Assembly (NCBI RefSeq): GCF_014211915.1
Contig: NZ_CP060040.1
Span: 1,364,001 to 1,428,000, forward strand
DNA: 64,000 nt
From: Burkholderia cenocepacia
Lineage (GTDB): Bacteria; Pseudomonadota; Gammaproteobacteria; Burkholderiales; Burkholderiaceae
Reading direction: 5' to 3'
Position 1 is the stretch's first letter; the number at the start of each line of letters is the position of its first letter. The notes beneath the pieces are model-generated. The model saw only the letters and a program-made list of their open reading frames with translations, made no database searches and had not been told where the DNA came from. The translations under genes and the position numbers were made by a program. Shown one piece after another: positions 1 to 9,214 of the stretch.

Positions 1-488
1 GCCGCCTTCGACGCGCAATAGCTCAGATGTGCGGGCAGGCCGACGAGTGCCGCCTGACTCGACACGTTGACGATGCTGCCCCGTGCGTGCGCCGCGCCAC
101 GTCCGTCGCGTCCGATCATCTTGCGCGCCACGGCCCGCGCGACAAGCGCCGCGCCACGCGCATTGACTGCCATCACGCGATCGAACTGCGCGGCACCGAC
201 CTCGAGCGCCGGTTCGAGCGACGCGATCCCCGCGCAATTGACGAGGCCGTCGAACGCGTCGTACGCGGCGAGTGCTGCGTCGATCGCGTGTTGATCGCCG
301 CCGACATCCATGCGCAACGCATCGCACGCAATCTCGCCGGCAAGCGTGTCGAGTGCGGCCATGTCGCGCCCCGCCGCGACGACGCGCGCCCCCGCCTGCG
401 CCAGCGCGACCGCGCATGCGCGGCCGATTCCGCTCGAGGCGCCCGTGACGAGCATCGTTGACCCGCCGAAATCGAATCGTGTGTTCAT
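1..488 (-). CDS. SDR family oxidoreductase, C-terminus cut by window edge
   Basis: Short-chain dehydrogenase/reductase, probably an NAD(P)-dependent polyol or ketose oxidoreductase acting in the cytoplasm with the kinase and dehydrogenase upstream. The translation starts MNTRFDFGG, then the Rossmann glycine motif TGASSGIG, an NCAG motif (in place of NAAG), the catalytic serine in NVSS, and the active-site YCASK just before the window edge. About 162 codons are visible of a usual 240-260, so only the C-terminus is missing. Its ATG (488-486) overlaps the TGA of the kinase (487-485) in an ATGA junction, so the two are translationally coupled. Family is certain; substrate is inferred from the operon only. 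Confidence 0.9.
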   Translation of the reverse strand, partial: MNTRFDFGGSTMLVTGASSGIGRACAVALAQAGARVVAAGRDMAALDTLAGEIACDALRMDVGGDQHAIDAALAAYDAFDGLVNCAGIASLEPALEVGAAQFDRVMAVNARGAALVARAVARKMIGRDGRGAAHARGSIVNVSSQAALVGLPAHLSYCASKA

Positions 489-2032
489 GATGACGTGCCC
501 AGCCTGTGCATGATCGGCTTGAGTGCCGGATAGAGCGCCGTATAGAGCGCAAAACGCGCATCGTACGTTTGCACGCGCTCGGCATCGGGCCGTGCACGCT
601 CGACGAGTGTGACCCAGCCGCCCTGCGCGTCATCGCGCGACACGAGCCCCGCGCCGACGCCCGCGAGCAGCGCGGCGCCCATCGCGGCTTCGACGTCCTG
701 CTCGATCGTCCATACCGGAAAGCCCGTCACGTCCGCGATGATCTGCATCCACAGCGCCGAATGCGCGGCGCCGCCGACGACGATCAATCGGTCGTCCAGC
801 GCCACCGCGCCGCGGCGGCCCGCCTCGATGTTGTGGCGCAACGCGAACGCGACGCCTTCGAGCACCGCACGATAAAGATGCGCACGGGTATGCGCGAGAC
901 TCAGCCCGACGAACGCGCCGCTCGCCTTCGCATCCCATACCGGGCTGCGTTCGCCCATCAGATACGGCAGGAACAGCACGCCGTCGGCGCCGGCCGGCAC
1001 GCGCTCGGCCGCCTCCTCGAGCAGCACGTGCGGATCGCCGTGCGACAGCAGGCGCGCCGCATCGATTTCCGCGTGACAGAACTGGTCGCGAAACCACGCG
1101 ACCGACGCGCCGGCCGTGATTGCCCCGCCGAACACATACAGGTCGCGCTGCCCGTCGAACACGTGCGGCATGCTCACGAGGCCATGGCGCGCATCGACAT
1201 GCCGGTTCACGTAGCCCCAGCACATGCTGGTGCCGATCATCGCGACGTGCTGCCCGGTACGCGTCGCGCCGGCCGCGAAGGTCGCCACCGCGGCATCGAC
1301 GCCGCCCGCGACGACCGGCGTGCCGGCCGGCAGCCCGAGTTGCGCGGTCCATTGCGACAGCAGGCCGCCGACGACGTCCGTCGAATCGACCAGCCGCTCG
1401 GGCATCATCGTCGCCGGAATGCCGAGCATGTCGAGCGCGTCGTCGGACCACTCGCGACGCGCGACGTCGTACACGCCGCCGATATTGCCGGCCGAACTGT
1501 GGTCGACCGCGACTTCGCCGGTCAGCAGGTAGATCACGTACGCGTTCGGCGGCAGGAAATAGCGCACGTTCGCCCACACGTCGGGCCGCTGATCGCGCAG
1601 CCAGAGCATCTTGGTGAAGCCGTAGTAGCTGTCGACGCCGTTGCCGGTGATCACGCGCAGCCGCTCGACGTTCACGTGTTCGTTGACCCAGTCGACTTCG
1701 GCGGTCGCGCGCCGGTCCATCCAGATCAGGCACGGATGCAGCGGCCGCATGTCGATGTCGACCGGGATGCCCGAGCCGCCGTACAGGCTGCTCACGCACA
1801 CCGCACGAATCGCGTCGGCCGGCACGCCCTGCGCCCGCGCGTCGCTCACGCAGCCGGCGATGCAGCCGAGCACCGCGTCGAACCACACCTGCGGCCACTG
1901 CTCGGCCCACAGCGGACGCGGCGTATCGGGCTGGTAGCCGGCCGAGCGCCGCGCGACGATCGTGCCGTGCCGGTCGACGAGCAGCGCCTTGGTGCTCTGC
2001 GTGCCGATGTCGACGCCTATGACGTATTCCAT
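485..2032 (-). CDS. FGGY-family carbohydrate kinase
   Basis: ATP-dependent kinase of the FGGY family (xylulose, ribulose, erythritol and glycerol kinases), 515 residues, the usual size. The start MEYVIGVDIGTQSTK carries the phosphate-1 loop DIGTQSTK. GTPVVAGGVDAAVATFAAGA and VVGGAAHSALWMQIIADV are the conserved C-terminal adenosine-binding segments. The reading frame stays open far upstream because of high GC, but similarity to the family begins at this ATG. It phosphorylates the sugar produced by the neighbouring dehydrogenase(s). It ends in an ATGA overlap with the SDR gene. The context (sugar-alcohol dehydrogenase plus ribose-type ABC transporter) suggests a polyol-derived ketose as substrate; which one cannot be read from sequence. 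Confidence 0.9.
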   Translation of the reverse strand: MEYVIGVDIGTQSTKALLVDRHGTIVARRSAGYQPDTPRPLWAEQWPQVWFDAVLGCIAGCVSDARAQGVPADAIRAVCVSSLYGGSGIPVDIDMRPLHPCLIWMDRRATAEVDWVNEHVNVERLRVITGNGVDSYYGFTKMLWLRDQRPDVWANVRYFLPPNAYVIYLLTGEVAVDHSSAGNIGGVYDVARREWSDDALDMLGIPATMMPERLVDSTDVVGGLLSQWTAQLGLPAGTPVVAGGVDAAVATFAAGATRTGQHVAMIGTSMCWGYVNRHVDARHGLVSMPHVFDGQRDLYVFGGAITAGASVAWFRDQFCHAEIDAARLLSHGDPHVLLEEAAERVPAGADGVLFLPYLMGERSPVWDAKASGAFVGLSLAHTRAHLYRAVLEGVAFALRHNIEAGRRGAVALDDRLIVVGGAAHSALWMQIIADVTGFPVWTIEQDVEAAMGAALLAGVGAGLVSRDDAQGGWVTLVERARPDAERVQTYDARFALYTALYPALKPIMHRLGTSS

Positions 2033-2061
2033 GATGTCTCCGGTGAGGCGCGCGCCGGCCG

Positions 2062-3150
2062 TCAGCGGGCCGGTTTCAGCAGCACCTTGATCGATTCGGG
2101 CGATTTCGCGACGCGGATCGCATCGTCCCAGTCTTCCAGCGCGAAACCGTGCGTGACGATGCCCTTCGACGTAACGAGCCCACGCGCGAGCAGGTCGATC
2201 GCGACCGGATAGCAGTATGGCCCGAGGTGCGCGCCGCGTACGTCGAGCTCCTTGCGGTCGCCGATGATCGACCAGTCGACGGTCGCATCCTCGCCGAACA
2301 CGCTGAATTCGACGAAGCGGCCGAGCTTGCGGATCAGGTCGAGCCCCTGGTTCACGCCGACCGGCGCGCCGGTCGTCTCGATGTACACGTCGCAGCCGTA
2401 GCCGTCGGTGAGCGCGCGGACGATCTCGCGCGCGTCGTCGCGCTGCGGGTTGATCGTCACGTCGGCGCCGTACTGGCGCGCGAGTTCGAGCCGTTCGTCG
2501 ATCAGGTCGATCACGACGAGTTTCTTCGGCGTCTTCAGGTGCGCGACCTGCGTCATCATCAGCCCGAGCGGGCCCGCGCCCGCGATCACGACGACGTCGT
2601 CGAGCTGGACGTCGCCGCGGTTCACCGTGTGGATCGCGCACGCCAGCGGCTCGATGATCGCCGCATCCTCGAGCGATACGCCGAGCGGAATCTTGTGAAC
2701 GATCGCGGTCGGCGGAATGCGCATGTACTCGGCCATCCCGCCGTCGGCGACCTCGCGCTGGAAACCGAAGATATTGTGCACCTCGCACATCCAGTACTGG
2801 CCCGATTTGCAATAGCGGCACTTGCCGCACGGCACGATCTGCTCGGCGATCACGCGGTCGCCCAGCGCCACGCCGAAATGCTCGGCCGCGCCGTCGCCGA
2901 GCGCTTCGACGTAGCCGAAGAATTCGTGGCCGGGAATCACCGGCGCCTTTACCCACGGGCTCGGTCCGCCCCAGAACATCTTGGCGCCGGTGTAGCACTT
3001 GCAGTCGCTCGCGCAGATCCCGCACGCGGCGATGCGGATCACGAGTTCGTTCGCGCCGGGATTCGGCTTCGCGACCTGTTCGACGCGATAGTCCTCGGGG
3101 CCGTGGCAGACGACCGCGGTCATTCGCGGCTGGGCTTCGGGTGTCGTCAT
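2062..3150 (-). CDS. zinc-dependent alcohol (polyol) dehydrogenase, MDR family
   Basis: Medium-chain zinc dehydrogenase of 362 residues, predicted to oxidise a sugar alcohol to the ketose with NAD+. Catalytic-zinc residues are in ACGICASD (Cys43 or Cys46) and PGHEFFG (residues 73-79). The structural zinc lobe is CGKCRYCKSGQYWMC, with Cys108, 111, 114 and 122. The nucleotide-binding motif GAGPLG lies near residue 190. The overall sequence, including the CKCYTGAKMFWGG stretch after the first motif, reminds me of erythritol/L-threitol dehydrogenases, but that is memory of the family, not a search. It sits between the permease gene (46 bp) and the kinase gene (29 bp), so it is part of the catabolic operon. 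Confidence 0.9.
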   Translation of the reverse strand: MTTPEAQPRMTAVVCHGPEDYRVEQVAKPNPGANELVIRIAACGICASDCKCYTGAKMFWGGPSPWVKAPVIPGHEFFGYVEALGDGAAEHFGVALGDRVIAEQIVPCGKCRYCKSGQYWMCEVHNIFGFQREVADGGMAEYMRIPPTAIVHKIPLGVSLEDAAIIEPLACAIHTVNRGDVQLDDVVVIAGAGPLGLMMTQVAHLKTPKKLVVIDLIDERLELARQYGADVTINPQRDDAREIVRALTDGYGCDVYIETTGAPVGVNQGLDLIRKLGRFVEFSVFGEDATVDWSIIGDRKELDVRGAHLGPYCYPVAIDLLARGLVTSKGIVTHGFALEDWDDAIRVAKSPESIKVLLKPAR

Positions 3151-3196
3151 GAGTTGTCTCTTTCCTGAGTGATTCGGATACCGGATTAATCAAGCG

Positions 3197-4210
3197 TTAC
3201 CGCGATCGCTCGCGGCTGATGTAGATCGCGAGCAGGATGATTCCGCCCTTGATCACGTTCTGCACATACGGGTTCACGCCGATCATGTTGAGCCCGTTGT
3301 TGAGCACGCCGAGCAGCAGCGCGCCGACCAGCGTGCCGAGGATCGCCCCGCGCCCGCCGGAGATCGACGTGCCGCCCATCACGACGGCCGCGATCGCGTC
3401 GAGTTCGAAGCCCACGCCCGCGTTCGGCTGCCCGCTCATCAGGCGCCCGGTCAGCACGATCGCGGCGAGCGCCGACGTGAGCCCGGCCAGCGTGTAGACG
3501 ATCAGCTTCACGCGCGCGACCCGCACGCCGGTGAGCCGCGTCGCCTGCTCGTTGCCGCCGATCGCATACACGTAGCGGCCGAACGGCATCCGGTCGAGCA
3601 ACAGCCACGCGATCGCGTAGACCACCAGCATGATCAGCACCGGCGCCTGGATGCCGAGCACCTTGCCGCTGCCGAAGAACGCGACCCAGTCGGGCAGCCC
3701 GTCGATCGGATAGCCGCCCGTGTAGATCAGTGCGAGGCCGCGCGCGATGCCCATCGTCGCGAGCGTGACGATGATCGGCGGCATCCCGGCGAACGCGACG
3801 AACACGCCGTTCAGGAAGCCGAAGCCGAGGCCGACCGCGATGCCGATCGCCAGCGCGGCAACCGCGTTGACGCCCGCGACCATCAACCCGGCCGCGAGCG
3901 TGCCCGACAGCGCCATCACCGAGCCGACCGACAGGTCGATCCCGCCGGTCAGGATCACGCAGGTCATGCCGACCGCGATGATCGCGTTGATCGAGACCTG
4001 GCGCAGCACGTTCTCGAGGTTCGCGGCGGACAGGAAGCTCGGGCTCGCGATCATTATCGCGATGCACACGACGATCAGGCCGACGAGCGGATAGAACAGC
4101 GTCGAGCGGCGCAACTGCGCCCACATCGCGCGGGGCGGCGGCGCGTCGCCGTTTCCGGCGGTGGCCGCGAGCGTCGTGGAACGCGTGGAAGAAGAATCAG
4201 GCAGGTTCAT
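3197..4210 (-). CDS. ABC sugar transporter permease (RbsC-like)
   Basis: Inner-membrane permease of a ribose-type (CUT2) ABC importer, 337 residues. It is strongly hydrophobic with about 8-10 membrane segments after a Ser/Thr/Ala-rich cytoplasmic N-terminus. [21 protein letters not shown] is the hallmark BPD_transp_2 segment that contacts the ATPase. I chose the ATG at 4210 ([11 protein letters not shown]) rather than an upstream in-frame ATG, because it gives the usual 14-bp overlap with the ATPase gene end and the expected length. It partners with the ATPase and binding protein encoded just upstream. Confidence 0.92.
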   Translation of the reverse strand: MNLPDSSSTRSTTLAATAGNGDAPPPRAMWAQLRRSTLFYPLVGLIVVCIAIMIASPSFLSAANLENVLRQVSINAIIAVGMTCVILTGGIDLSVGSVMALSGTLAAGLMVAGVNAVAALAIGIAVGLGFGFLNGVFVAFAGMPPIIVTLATMGIARGLALIYTGGYPIDGLPDWVAFFGSGKVLGIQAPVLIMLVVYAIAWLLLDRMPFGRYVYAIGGNEQATRLTGVRVARVKLIVYTLAGLTSALAAIVLTGRLMSGQPNAGVGFELDAIAAVVMGGTSISGGRGAILGTLVGALLLGVLNNGLNMIGVNPYVQNVIKGGIILLAIYISRERSR

Positions 4211-5717
4211 GGGTCGCTCCTCGCGTGCCGGCCGTGGCATAGGTCATGACCGTGTCGGGATCGATCTCGTCGCCGGCGAGCGTCGCCTCGATGCGGCCCT
4301 GCCGGAACACGGCGACGCGATCGCACATGCCGACGATTTCCGGCAATTCGGACGAGATCATGATGATGGCGTAGCCGCGCGCGGTGAGTTCGCGCATCAG
4401 CCCGTAGATTTCGGCTTTTGCGCCGACGTCGATGCCGCGCGTCGGCTCGTCGAAGATCAGCACCGACGTGTGATGATTCAGCCAGCGCGCGATCACGACC
4501 TTCTGCTGGTTGCCGCCGGACAGCGTCGCGACCTCGGTATGGATCGACGGCGCCTTCACGCCGACGCGCCGCATCACGTCGTGCGTGGTGCGTGCCTCGC
4601 CGCGCCGGTCGATCAGCCAGCGCATCGACCGGTACTTGCCGAGGTTGTTCAGCGAGATGTTGTCGCGAATCGAGAACGACGTGACGAGCCCTTCCGTCTT
4701 GCGGCTTTCCGGCAGGATGCCGATGCCCGCGCGCAGCGCGTCGGCCGGATCGGCGAGCTTCGCCGCCGCGCCGCGCACGCGCAGTTCCTTGCGATGCGCG
4801 CGCGTCGCGCCGATCACCGCGAGCGCGGTTTCGGTGCGTCCCGAACCGACGAGCCCCGCGAAACCGAGGATCTCGCCTTCATGCAACGCAAAGCGGTTCA
4901 CCGGGCCGTCGCGCTCGATCTGCAGCGCTTCGACTTCGAGCACGGCCGGCGCATCGGCCCGTAATACTGGCTTCGGCGGAAAGCTGCTTTCGATCCGGCG
5001 ACCGACCATCATGCGCACCAGTTGCTCGACGTCGGTGCGCGCGACCTCGGTCGTCGCGACATACTGGCCGTCGCGCAGCACCGTGATGCGGTCGCACACC
5101 GCGAAGATCTCGTCCAGATGATGCGAAATGAAGATCATCGCGACGCCCTGCCGCTTCAGCTCGCGCATGATCGCGAACAGGTGTTCGGCCTCGGCCGGCG
5201 TGAGCGTCGCGGTCGGTTCATCGAGGATCAGGATGCGGGCGTCGAGCGACAGCGCCTTGCCGATCTCGACGAACTGCTGCTGCGCGACCGACAGCGTGCG
5301 GATTGGCGCATCGAGATCGATCGCCACGCCCAGGCGCGCGAAGATGGCAGCGGCCGCCGCGCGCATCCGCTTGCGGTCGCGCGCGCCCCAGCGATTGCGC
5401 AGCTCGCGGCCGAGAAACAGGTTGTCGACGGCATCGAGGTGTGGAATCAGGCTGAACTCCTGAAACACGATGCCGACGCCGGCCGCGACCGCGTCGTGAT
5501 AGTCCGCGAAATGGCGCACGGCGTCGTCGATCTCGATCGTGCCGGCATCCGGCTGGTGGATGCCGCACAGGATCTTCATCAGCGTCGACTTGCCCGCGCC
5601 GTTCTCACCGAGCAGCGCATGGATCTCGCCGCGCGCGATTTCCAGATCGATGTCGGACAGCGCCTTCACACCGGGAAAGCTTTTCGTGATGTGGCTGAGC
5701 CTGAGTATCGTGTCCAT
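4197..5717 (-). CDS. sugar ABC transporter ATPase, tandem domains (RbsA-like)
   Basis: Energising subunit of the importer, 506 residues, with two fused ABC domains as in RbsA/XylG/AraG. Domain 1 (about 5-240) has Walker [10 protein letters not shown] at 37-45, signature TLSVAQQQ and Walker [10 protein letters not shown]. Domain 2 (about 260-500) has the typically degenerate Walker A (GLVGSGRTE), signature LSGGNQQKV and Walker [13 protein letters not shown]. Start [10 protein letters not shown] follows the binding-protein gene by 26 bp. Much longer upstream-extended frames exist but carry no recognisable sequence. Confidence 0.95.
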   Translation of the reverse strand: MDTILRLSHITKSFPGVKALSDIDLEIARGEIHALLGENGAGKSTLMKILCGIHQPDAGTIEIDDAVRHFADYHDAVAAGVGIVFQEFSLIPHLDAVDNLFLGRELRNRWGARDRKRMRAAAAAIFARLGVAIDLDAPIRTLSVAQQQFVEIGKALSLDARILILDEPTATLTPAEAEHLFAIMRELKRQGVAMIFISHHLDEIFAVCDRITVLRDGQYVATTEVARTDVEQLVRMMVGRRIESSFPPKPVLRADAPAVLEVEALQIERDGPVNRFALHEGEILGFAGLVGSGRTETALAVIGATRAHRKELRVRGAAAKLADPADALRAGIGILPESRKTEGLVTSFSIRDNISLNNLGKYRSMRWLIDRRGEARTTHDVMRRVGVKAPSIHTEVATLSGGNQQKVVIARWLNHHTSVLIFDEPTRGIDVGAKAEIYGLMRELTARGYAIIMISSELPEIVGMCDRVAVFRQGRIEATLAGDEIDPDTVMTYATAGTRGATHEPA

Positions 5718-5743
5718 CGGCTTCTCCGTGCGAAGGGCGTCGT

Positions 5744-6688
5744 TCACCAGCTGAAACCCTTCGCGTTGCCGCGATCGACGACCTTCACGTCGACGGGGAT
5801 CGCCTTCGGCACCGTCGCACCCCACTTGCGCGCGATCGCGATGCCGAGCGCGATGCGCACCTGGTCGGCCGGGAACTGCGCGGTCGTCTCGATGAACTTC
5901 GAGTTCGGCTTCTGGATCGCGGCGATCGCCTCGGGTGCGCCGTCGACGCTCGTCAGCTTGATGTCCTTGCCGGAGCCCTCGATCGCGGCGAGCGCGCCCA
6001 TCGAGCCGCCGTCGTTCACGCTGAAGAGCCCCTTCAGGTTCGGATGCGCGGAGATCATGTTCTCGGTGACCGACAACGCGGTCGCGCGCTCCTGCTTGCC
6101 GTTCTGCGTATCGACGAGCTTCACGTTCGGGAATTTCGCGAGCCCGGCCTTGCAGCCGCGCACGCGTTCGAGAATCGGCACGACCGGAATGCCGTCGAGG
6201 ATCGCGACCTCGCCGCTGCCGCCGATCGCCTTCGCGAGGTATTCGCACGACATCACGCCCGCGTCGTAGTTCTTCGAGCCGACGAACGAATCGACCGGGC
6301 CGTTCGCGTTCGCATCGACGGCGACGACCACCGCGCCCGCCTTCTTCGCCTGCGTGATCGCCGACTGGATGCCGGTCGAATCGGTCGGGTTCACGAGCAG
6401 GATGTCGATCTTCTTCTGCAGCATGTCCTCGACGTCGCTCACCTGCTTGCTGACGTCGTGATGCGCGTCGGTGACGACGACCTGCGCGCCGATCGACGCG
6501 GCCGCGTCGTTCAGCGCCTTCTGCATCGTCACGAAGTACGGGTTGTTCAGTTCCTGGAACGTCATGCCGATCCGCAGCGGCGCGGCATGCGCGGAGGCGG
6601 CGGGCAACAGGGCCGCGCCGGCGAGCGCGGCAACGGCCGCCAGGCGGGCGGCGCGACGGACGGATGAAGCGGGCGATGCGTGCGTCAT
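5744..6688 (-). CDS. periplasmic sugar-binding protein of the ABC importer
   Basis: Periplasmic-binding-protein-1/RbsB family, 314 residues. A Sec signal peptide covers about residues 1-35 (Arg-rich start, long Ala/Leu stretch, cleavage after SAHA). The mature part begins [20 protein letters not shown], the typical first strand and ligand loop; [19 protein letters not shown] and [16 protein letters not shown] are the other hinge and ligand segments. First transporter gene of the operon, 120 bp downstream of the AraC gene, so transcription may start in 6689-6808 or read through. The presumed ligand is a sugar alcohol or pentose. Confidence 0.93.
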   Translation of the reverse strand: MTHASPASSVRRAARLAAVAALAGAALLPAASAHAAPLRIGMTFQELNNPYFVTMQKALNDAAASIGAQVVVTDAHHDVSKQVSDVEDMLQKKIDILLVNPTDSTGIQSAITQAKKAGAVVVAVDANANGPVDSFVGSKNYDAGVMSCEYLAKAIGGSGEVAILDGIPVVPILERVRGCKAGLAKFPNVKLVDTQNGKQERATALSVTENMISAHPNLKGLFSVNDGGSMGALAAIEGSGKDIKLTSVDGAPEAIAAIQKPNSKFIETTAQFPADQVRIALGIAIARKWGATVPKAIPVDVKVVDRGNAKGFSW

Positions 6689-6808
6689 GACGGTGTCTCC
6701 AAAAATTGTGTGCGGCTTTTTCGTGGGTGAATGCGCCCCTCGCGACGTGAGCGACGCGATCGGCGGGGTAAAACGGCGGGGAAACTCAGGCGGGCAACGG
6801 CCCGGCGG

Positions 6809-7768
6809 TCATCCGGGCTGCGGCATGAGTTCGGGCGCACCGGGCGTCAGCACGCGCGGCGGCAGCGGATTACCGGTCGGCGCCGCATGCAGCGCCAGCT
6901 CGCGGCTGCGCGCGTTCAGGCGCTGCAGCGCACGGAATTCGGACGGCGCCATCCCCTTCACCGCGCGGAACTGGCGGTTGAAGTTCGACACGTTGTTGAA
7001 GCCGGCCTGGAAACAGATGTCGGTAATGCTCGCGTCGTCGGCGAGCAGCATCTGGCAGGCGGACTCGATCCGCAGACGATTCACGTACTGGACGAACGGC
7101 ATGCCGGTGTGGCGATGGAACGTGCGCGAGAACGCGCTGACGCTCTGCCCGGTCAGTTGCGCGAGATCGGATTCGCGCAGCTCGGACGCGAGGTTCTTGC
7201 CGATATACGACAGCGCGTGGCTCAGGCGCGTGGGCGTGACATCGGCCTGGTCGTACGCGGGGCTCGCGAGCAGCGTGCGTTCGGCCGCGCCGCACAGCCG
7301 CTCCAGGATCGTCATGAACAGCGCGATGCGGCGCATGCCGCGCGCGGTCAACAGTTCATCGAACAACGGCGCGATTGCAGCGCTCGTCGCGGCATCGAAG
7401 CCGACCCCGCGCCGCGCGTCGTCCAGCAGCGTCTGCGCATCGCGGCATTCGGGGAACGCGTCCATGCAGCGGCGCACGAACGACGGATCGAACTGGATCA
7501 CGAGATTGCGGCGCTCGACGGTTTCGCCTTCGGCCATGTCGCTGACCCAGTTGTGCGGCAGGTTCGGGCCCAGCAGCACGAGATGGCCGGGGCCGAACGA
7601 GCCGATGTGATCGCCGACGAAATACTTGCCGTGCGTCGCGACGATCAGGTGCAGCTCGAATTCGGGATGGAAATGCCAGCGGATCGTGCGATACGGATAG
7701 CCGTGCGACCAGACCTTGAACGACTCGTCGCGTCGCACGTCGACCACTTCGAGATCGGGGTGCATCAT
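6809..7768 (-). CDS. AraC/XylS-family regulator of the polyol operon
   Basis: 319-residue transcription factor. The N-terminal part is a cupin-like sensor (WHFHPEFELHLIVATHGKYFVGDHIGSFGPG). The C-terminal ~100 residues carry two helix-turn-helix motifs: the first ends in SAFSRTFHRHTGMPFVQYVNRLRIE, and the second is ITDICFQAGFNNVSNFNRQFRAVKGMAPSEFR. The start MMHPDLEVVDV at 7768 begins the conserved cupin; upstream in-frame codons give low-complexity sequence and are rejected. Being first and co-directional with the transporter genes, it is the likely local activator responding to the substrate. Confidence 0.9.
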   Translation of the reverse strand: MMHPDLEVVDVRRDESFKVWSHGYPYRTIRWHFHPEFELHLIVATHGKYFVGDHIGSFGPGHLVLLGPNLPHNWVSDMAEGETVERRNLVIQFDPSFVRRCMDAFPECRDAQTLLDDARRGVGFDAATSAAIAPLFDELLTARGMRRIALFMTILERLCGAAERTLLASPAYDQADVTPTRLSHALSYIGKNLASELRESDLAQLTGQSVSAFSRTFHRHTGMPFVQYVNRLRIESACQMLLADDASITDICFQAGFNNVSNFNRQFRAVKGMAPSEFRALQRLNARSRELALHAAPTGNPLPPRVLTPGAPELMPQPG

Positions 7769-8018
7769 GTTGGCGTCTCCATTCCCATATATTGCTGGCC
7801 GGCCTGTTCGGCTGTGCGCGCATCGCCGCGTGTCTCGCGCGGCGATGCGACCGGTCGCATGGGAAGCAATGTAGGTCGATCGAGCGCGCGGCTCCACCAA
7901 CTTTACGCCTGATTTTCGATACTTTTTTGCCGCCCACCGGCTGAAATGGCGCCGGATGGCAAATTTGTTGCAGCGCGGAACGACGCGGGCGGCCGCCCGC
8001 GCCACGGCCAGCACCGGC
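7769..8018 (-). promoter_or_regulatory. intergenic region upstream of the AraC gene
   Basis: 250 bp without a gene, presumed to hold the promoter of the AraC gene. It contains a perfect 16-bp GC palindrome at 7985-8000 just past the end of the ketopantoate-reductase-like gene. That palindrome could act in transcript termination, but it has no T run. No clear -35/-10 pair was identified. Confidence 0.3.
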
Positions 8019-8966
8019 TTATGCCGCCGCGTGCTCGCGCGCCGTGCGTACCTCGTACGTCTTCAGGTGGTTGTACGCGATCCGCAGCAGCGACAGCATG
8101 TCTGTCGCCTGCGGGTCGCGCCGCGCGAGCAGGTCGCCGATCACGTGATCGGCTTCGACGCGCGCGTGGTTCTCGACGTCACGCAGCATCGACGCGGTCA
8201 GCGGCGACGGCGTCAACACCATCCGCTGCATCCGCTCGCTGGCCGCCGGATCGGGCCGGTGGCCGTTGTGTTCCGCGATCGCGCTGCATTCGGCGAGCAT
8301 CGTCTCGAGCAGACGGCGGCCGTCCGGCGCGGCGAGAATGTCGCCGATCGAACCGCGAAACAGCGACGTACTCGCGGCGAGCGTCGCGAGGAACACCCAC
8401 TTGTCCCACATCCGCGCGGCGATGTCGTCGCTGAGCGTGGCATCGAAACCCGCGCCGCCGAGCACGTCGGCCACCGCGCGCACGCGCGGCGATTCGCCGC
8501 CGGCAAGCTCGCCGAACGATACGCCGTGCGTGTCGTTCAGGTGCACGATGCGCTGCTCGCGATCGAGCGTCGCCGCGATCACGCACAACCCGCCGAGCAC
8601 CTGCGCGGCGTCGAAGCGCTCGCGCAGCACGTCGAGATGGCGCATCCCGTTGAGCATCGGCAGGATCAATGTCTGCGGGCCGACGAACGGCGCGAACGAT
8701 GCAATCGCGTCGTCGAGGCTGTACGCCTTGCAACTCAGCAGCACGAGGTCGAACGGCGCGACGCCGGCGCCTGCATCGCCCGCGCGCACGGTCTGCACGT
8801 TCGCGAGCGTCAGGTCGCCGCGCGGGCTGCGGATCAGCAAGCCGTCGCGCGCAAGGGCGGCAGCGCGGCCGTCGCGCACCAGGAACGTCACGTCGCGCCC
8901 CGCCGCGACCAGCCGGCCGCCGAAGTATCCGCCGACCGCGCCGGCCCCTACCACCAGAATCCGCAT
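8019..8966 (-). CDS. 2-dehydropantoate 2-reductase family protein (PanE/ApbA-like)
   Basis: 315-residue NADPH-dependent ketopantoate reductase family enzyme. The N-terminal Rossmann motif is ILVVGAGAVGGYFGGRL. VLLSCKAY carries the family's conserved catalytic lysine region, and MLNGMRHLDVL is the NG motif. In the C-terminal all-helical domain, MWDKWVFLATLAAST contains the second catalytic lysine and VEADHVIGD a conserved acidic residue. Family members reduce ketopantoate for pantothenate synthesis, but burkholderias carry several paralogues, so I leave the symbol empty. Stand-alone gene, divergent from the chemoreceptor. Confidence 0.88.
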   Translation of the reverse strand: MRILVVGAGAVGGYFGGRLVAAGRDVTFLVRDGRAAALARDGLLIRSPRGDLTLANVQTVRAGDAGAGVAPFDLVLLSCKAYSLDDAIASFAPFVGPQTLILPMLNGMRHLDVLRERFDAAQVLGGLCVIAATLDREQRIVHLNDTHGVSFGELAGGESPRVRAVADVLGGAGFDATLSDDIAARMWDKWVFLATLAASTSLFRGSIGDILAAPDGRRLLETMLAECSAIAEHNGHRPDPAASERMQRMVLTPSPLTASMLRDVENHARVEADHVIGDLLARRDPQATDMLSLLRIAYNHLKTYEVRTAREHAAA

Positions 8967-9057
8967 CGTTGCCTCCTTTCGGTTTCGGTCGGCGTCGCGC
9001 TGCCGCCCGTGCGAGGCGCGACGCCGACCGTCGCCCGACAGTATAGCGGTCGCTGTT

Positions 9058-9096
9058 ATGCATATGCATAGATGCCCGCGCTCGCGTCGCGGGCAT
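9058..9096. promoter_or_regulatory. palindrome and hairpin in divergent promoter region
   Basis: Between the PanE-like gene and the divergent chemoreceptor gene there is a perfect 12-bp palindrome ATGCATATGCAT (9058-9069). It is followed at once by a hairpin with 9-bp arms ATGCCCGCG/CGCGGGCAT (9072-9080 and 9088-9096) and a 7-nt loop. No T run follows, so these look like operator or 5' leader structures rather than a terminator. Confidence 0.4.
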
Positions 9097-9214
9097 GGGG
9101 AAATGACGGCTTCTAAGGGATTTCCCGTCTACGGCGACGCGCATGGCGCGCCGTCAAACCACTTATCCCGTCACGCCGCTCCGGCGAGCTTCCACGACTG
9201 ACCGACCTCATACC

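Noticed and set aside
7985..8000. GC palindrome as terminator of the PanE-like gene
   Set aside because: No T run follows on the minus strand.
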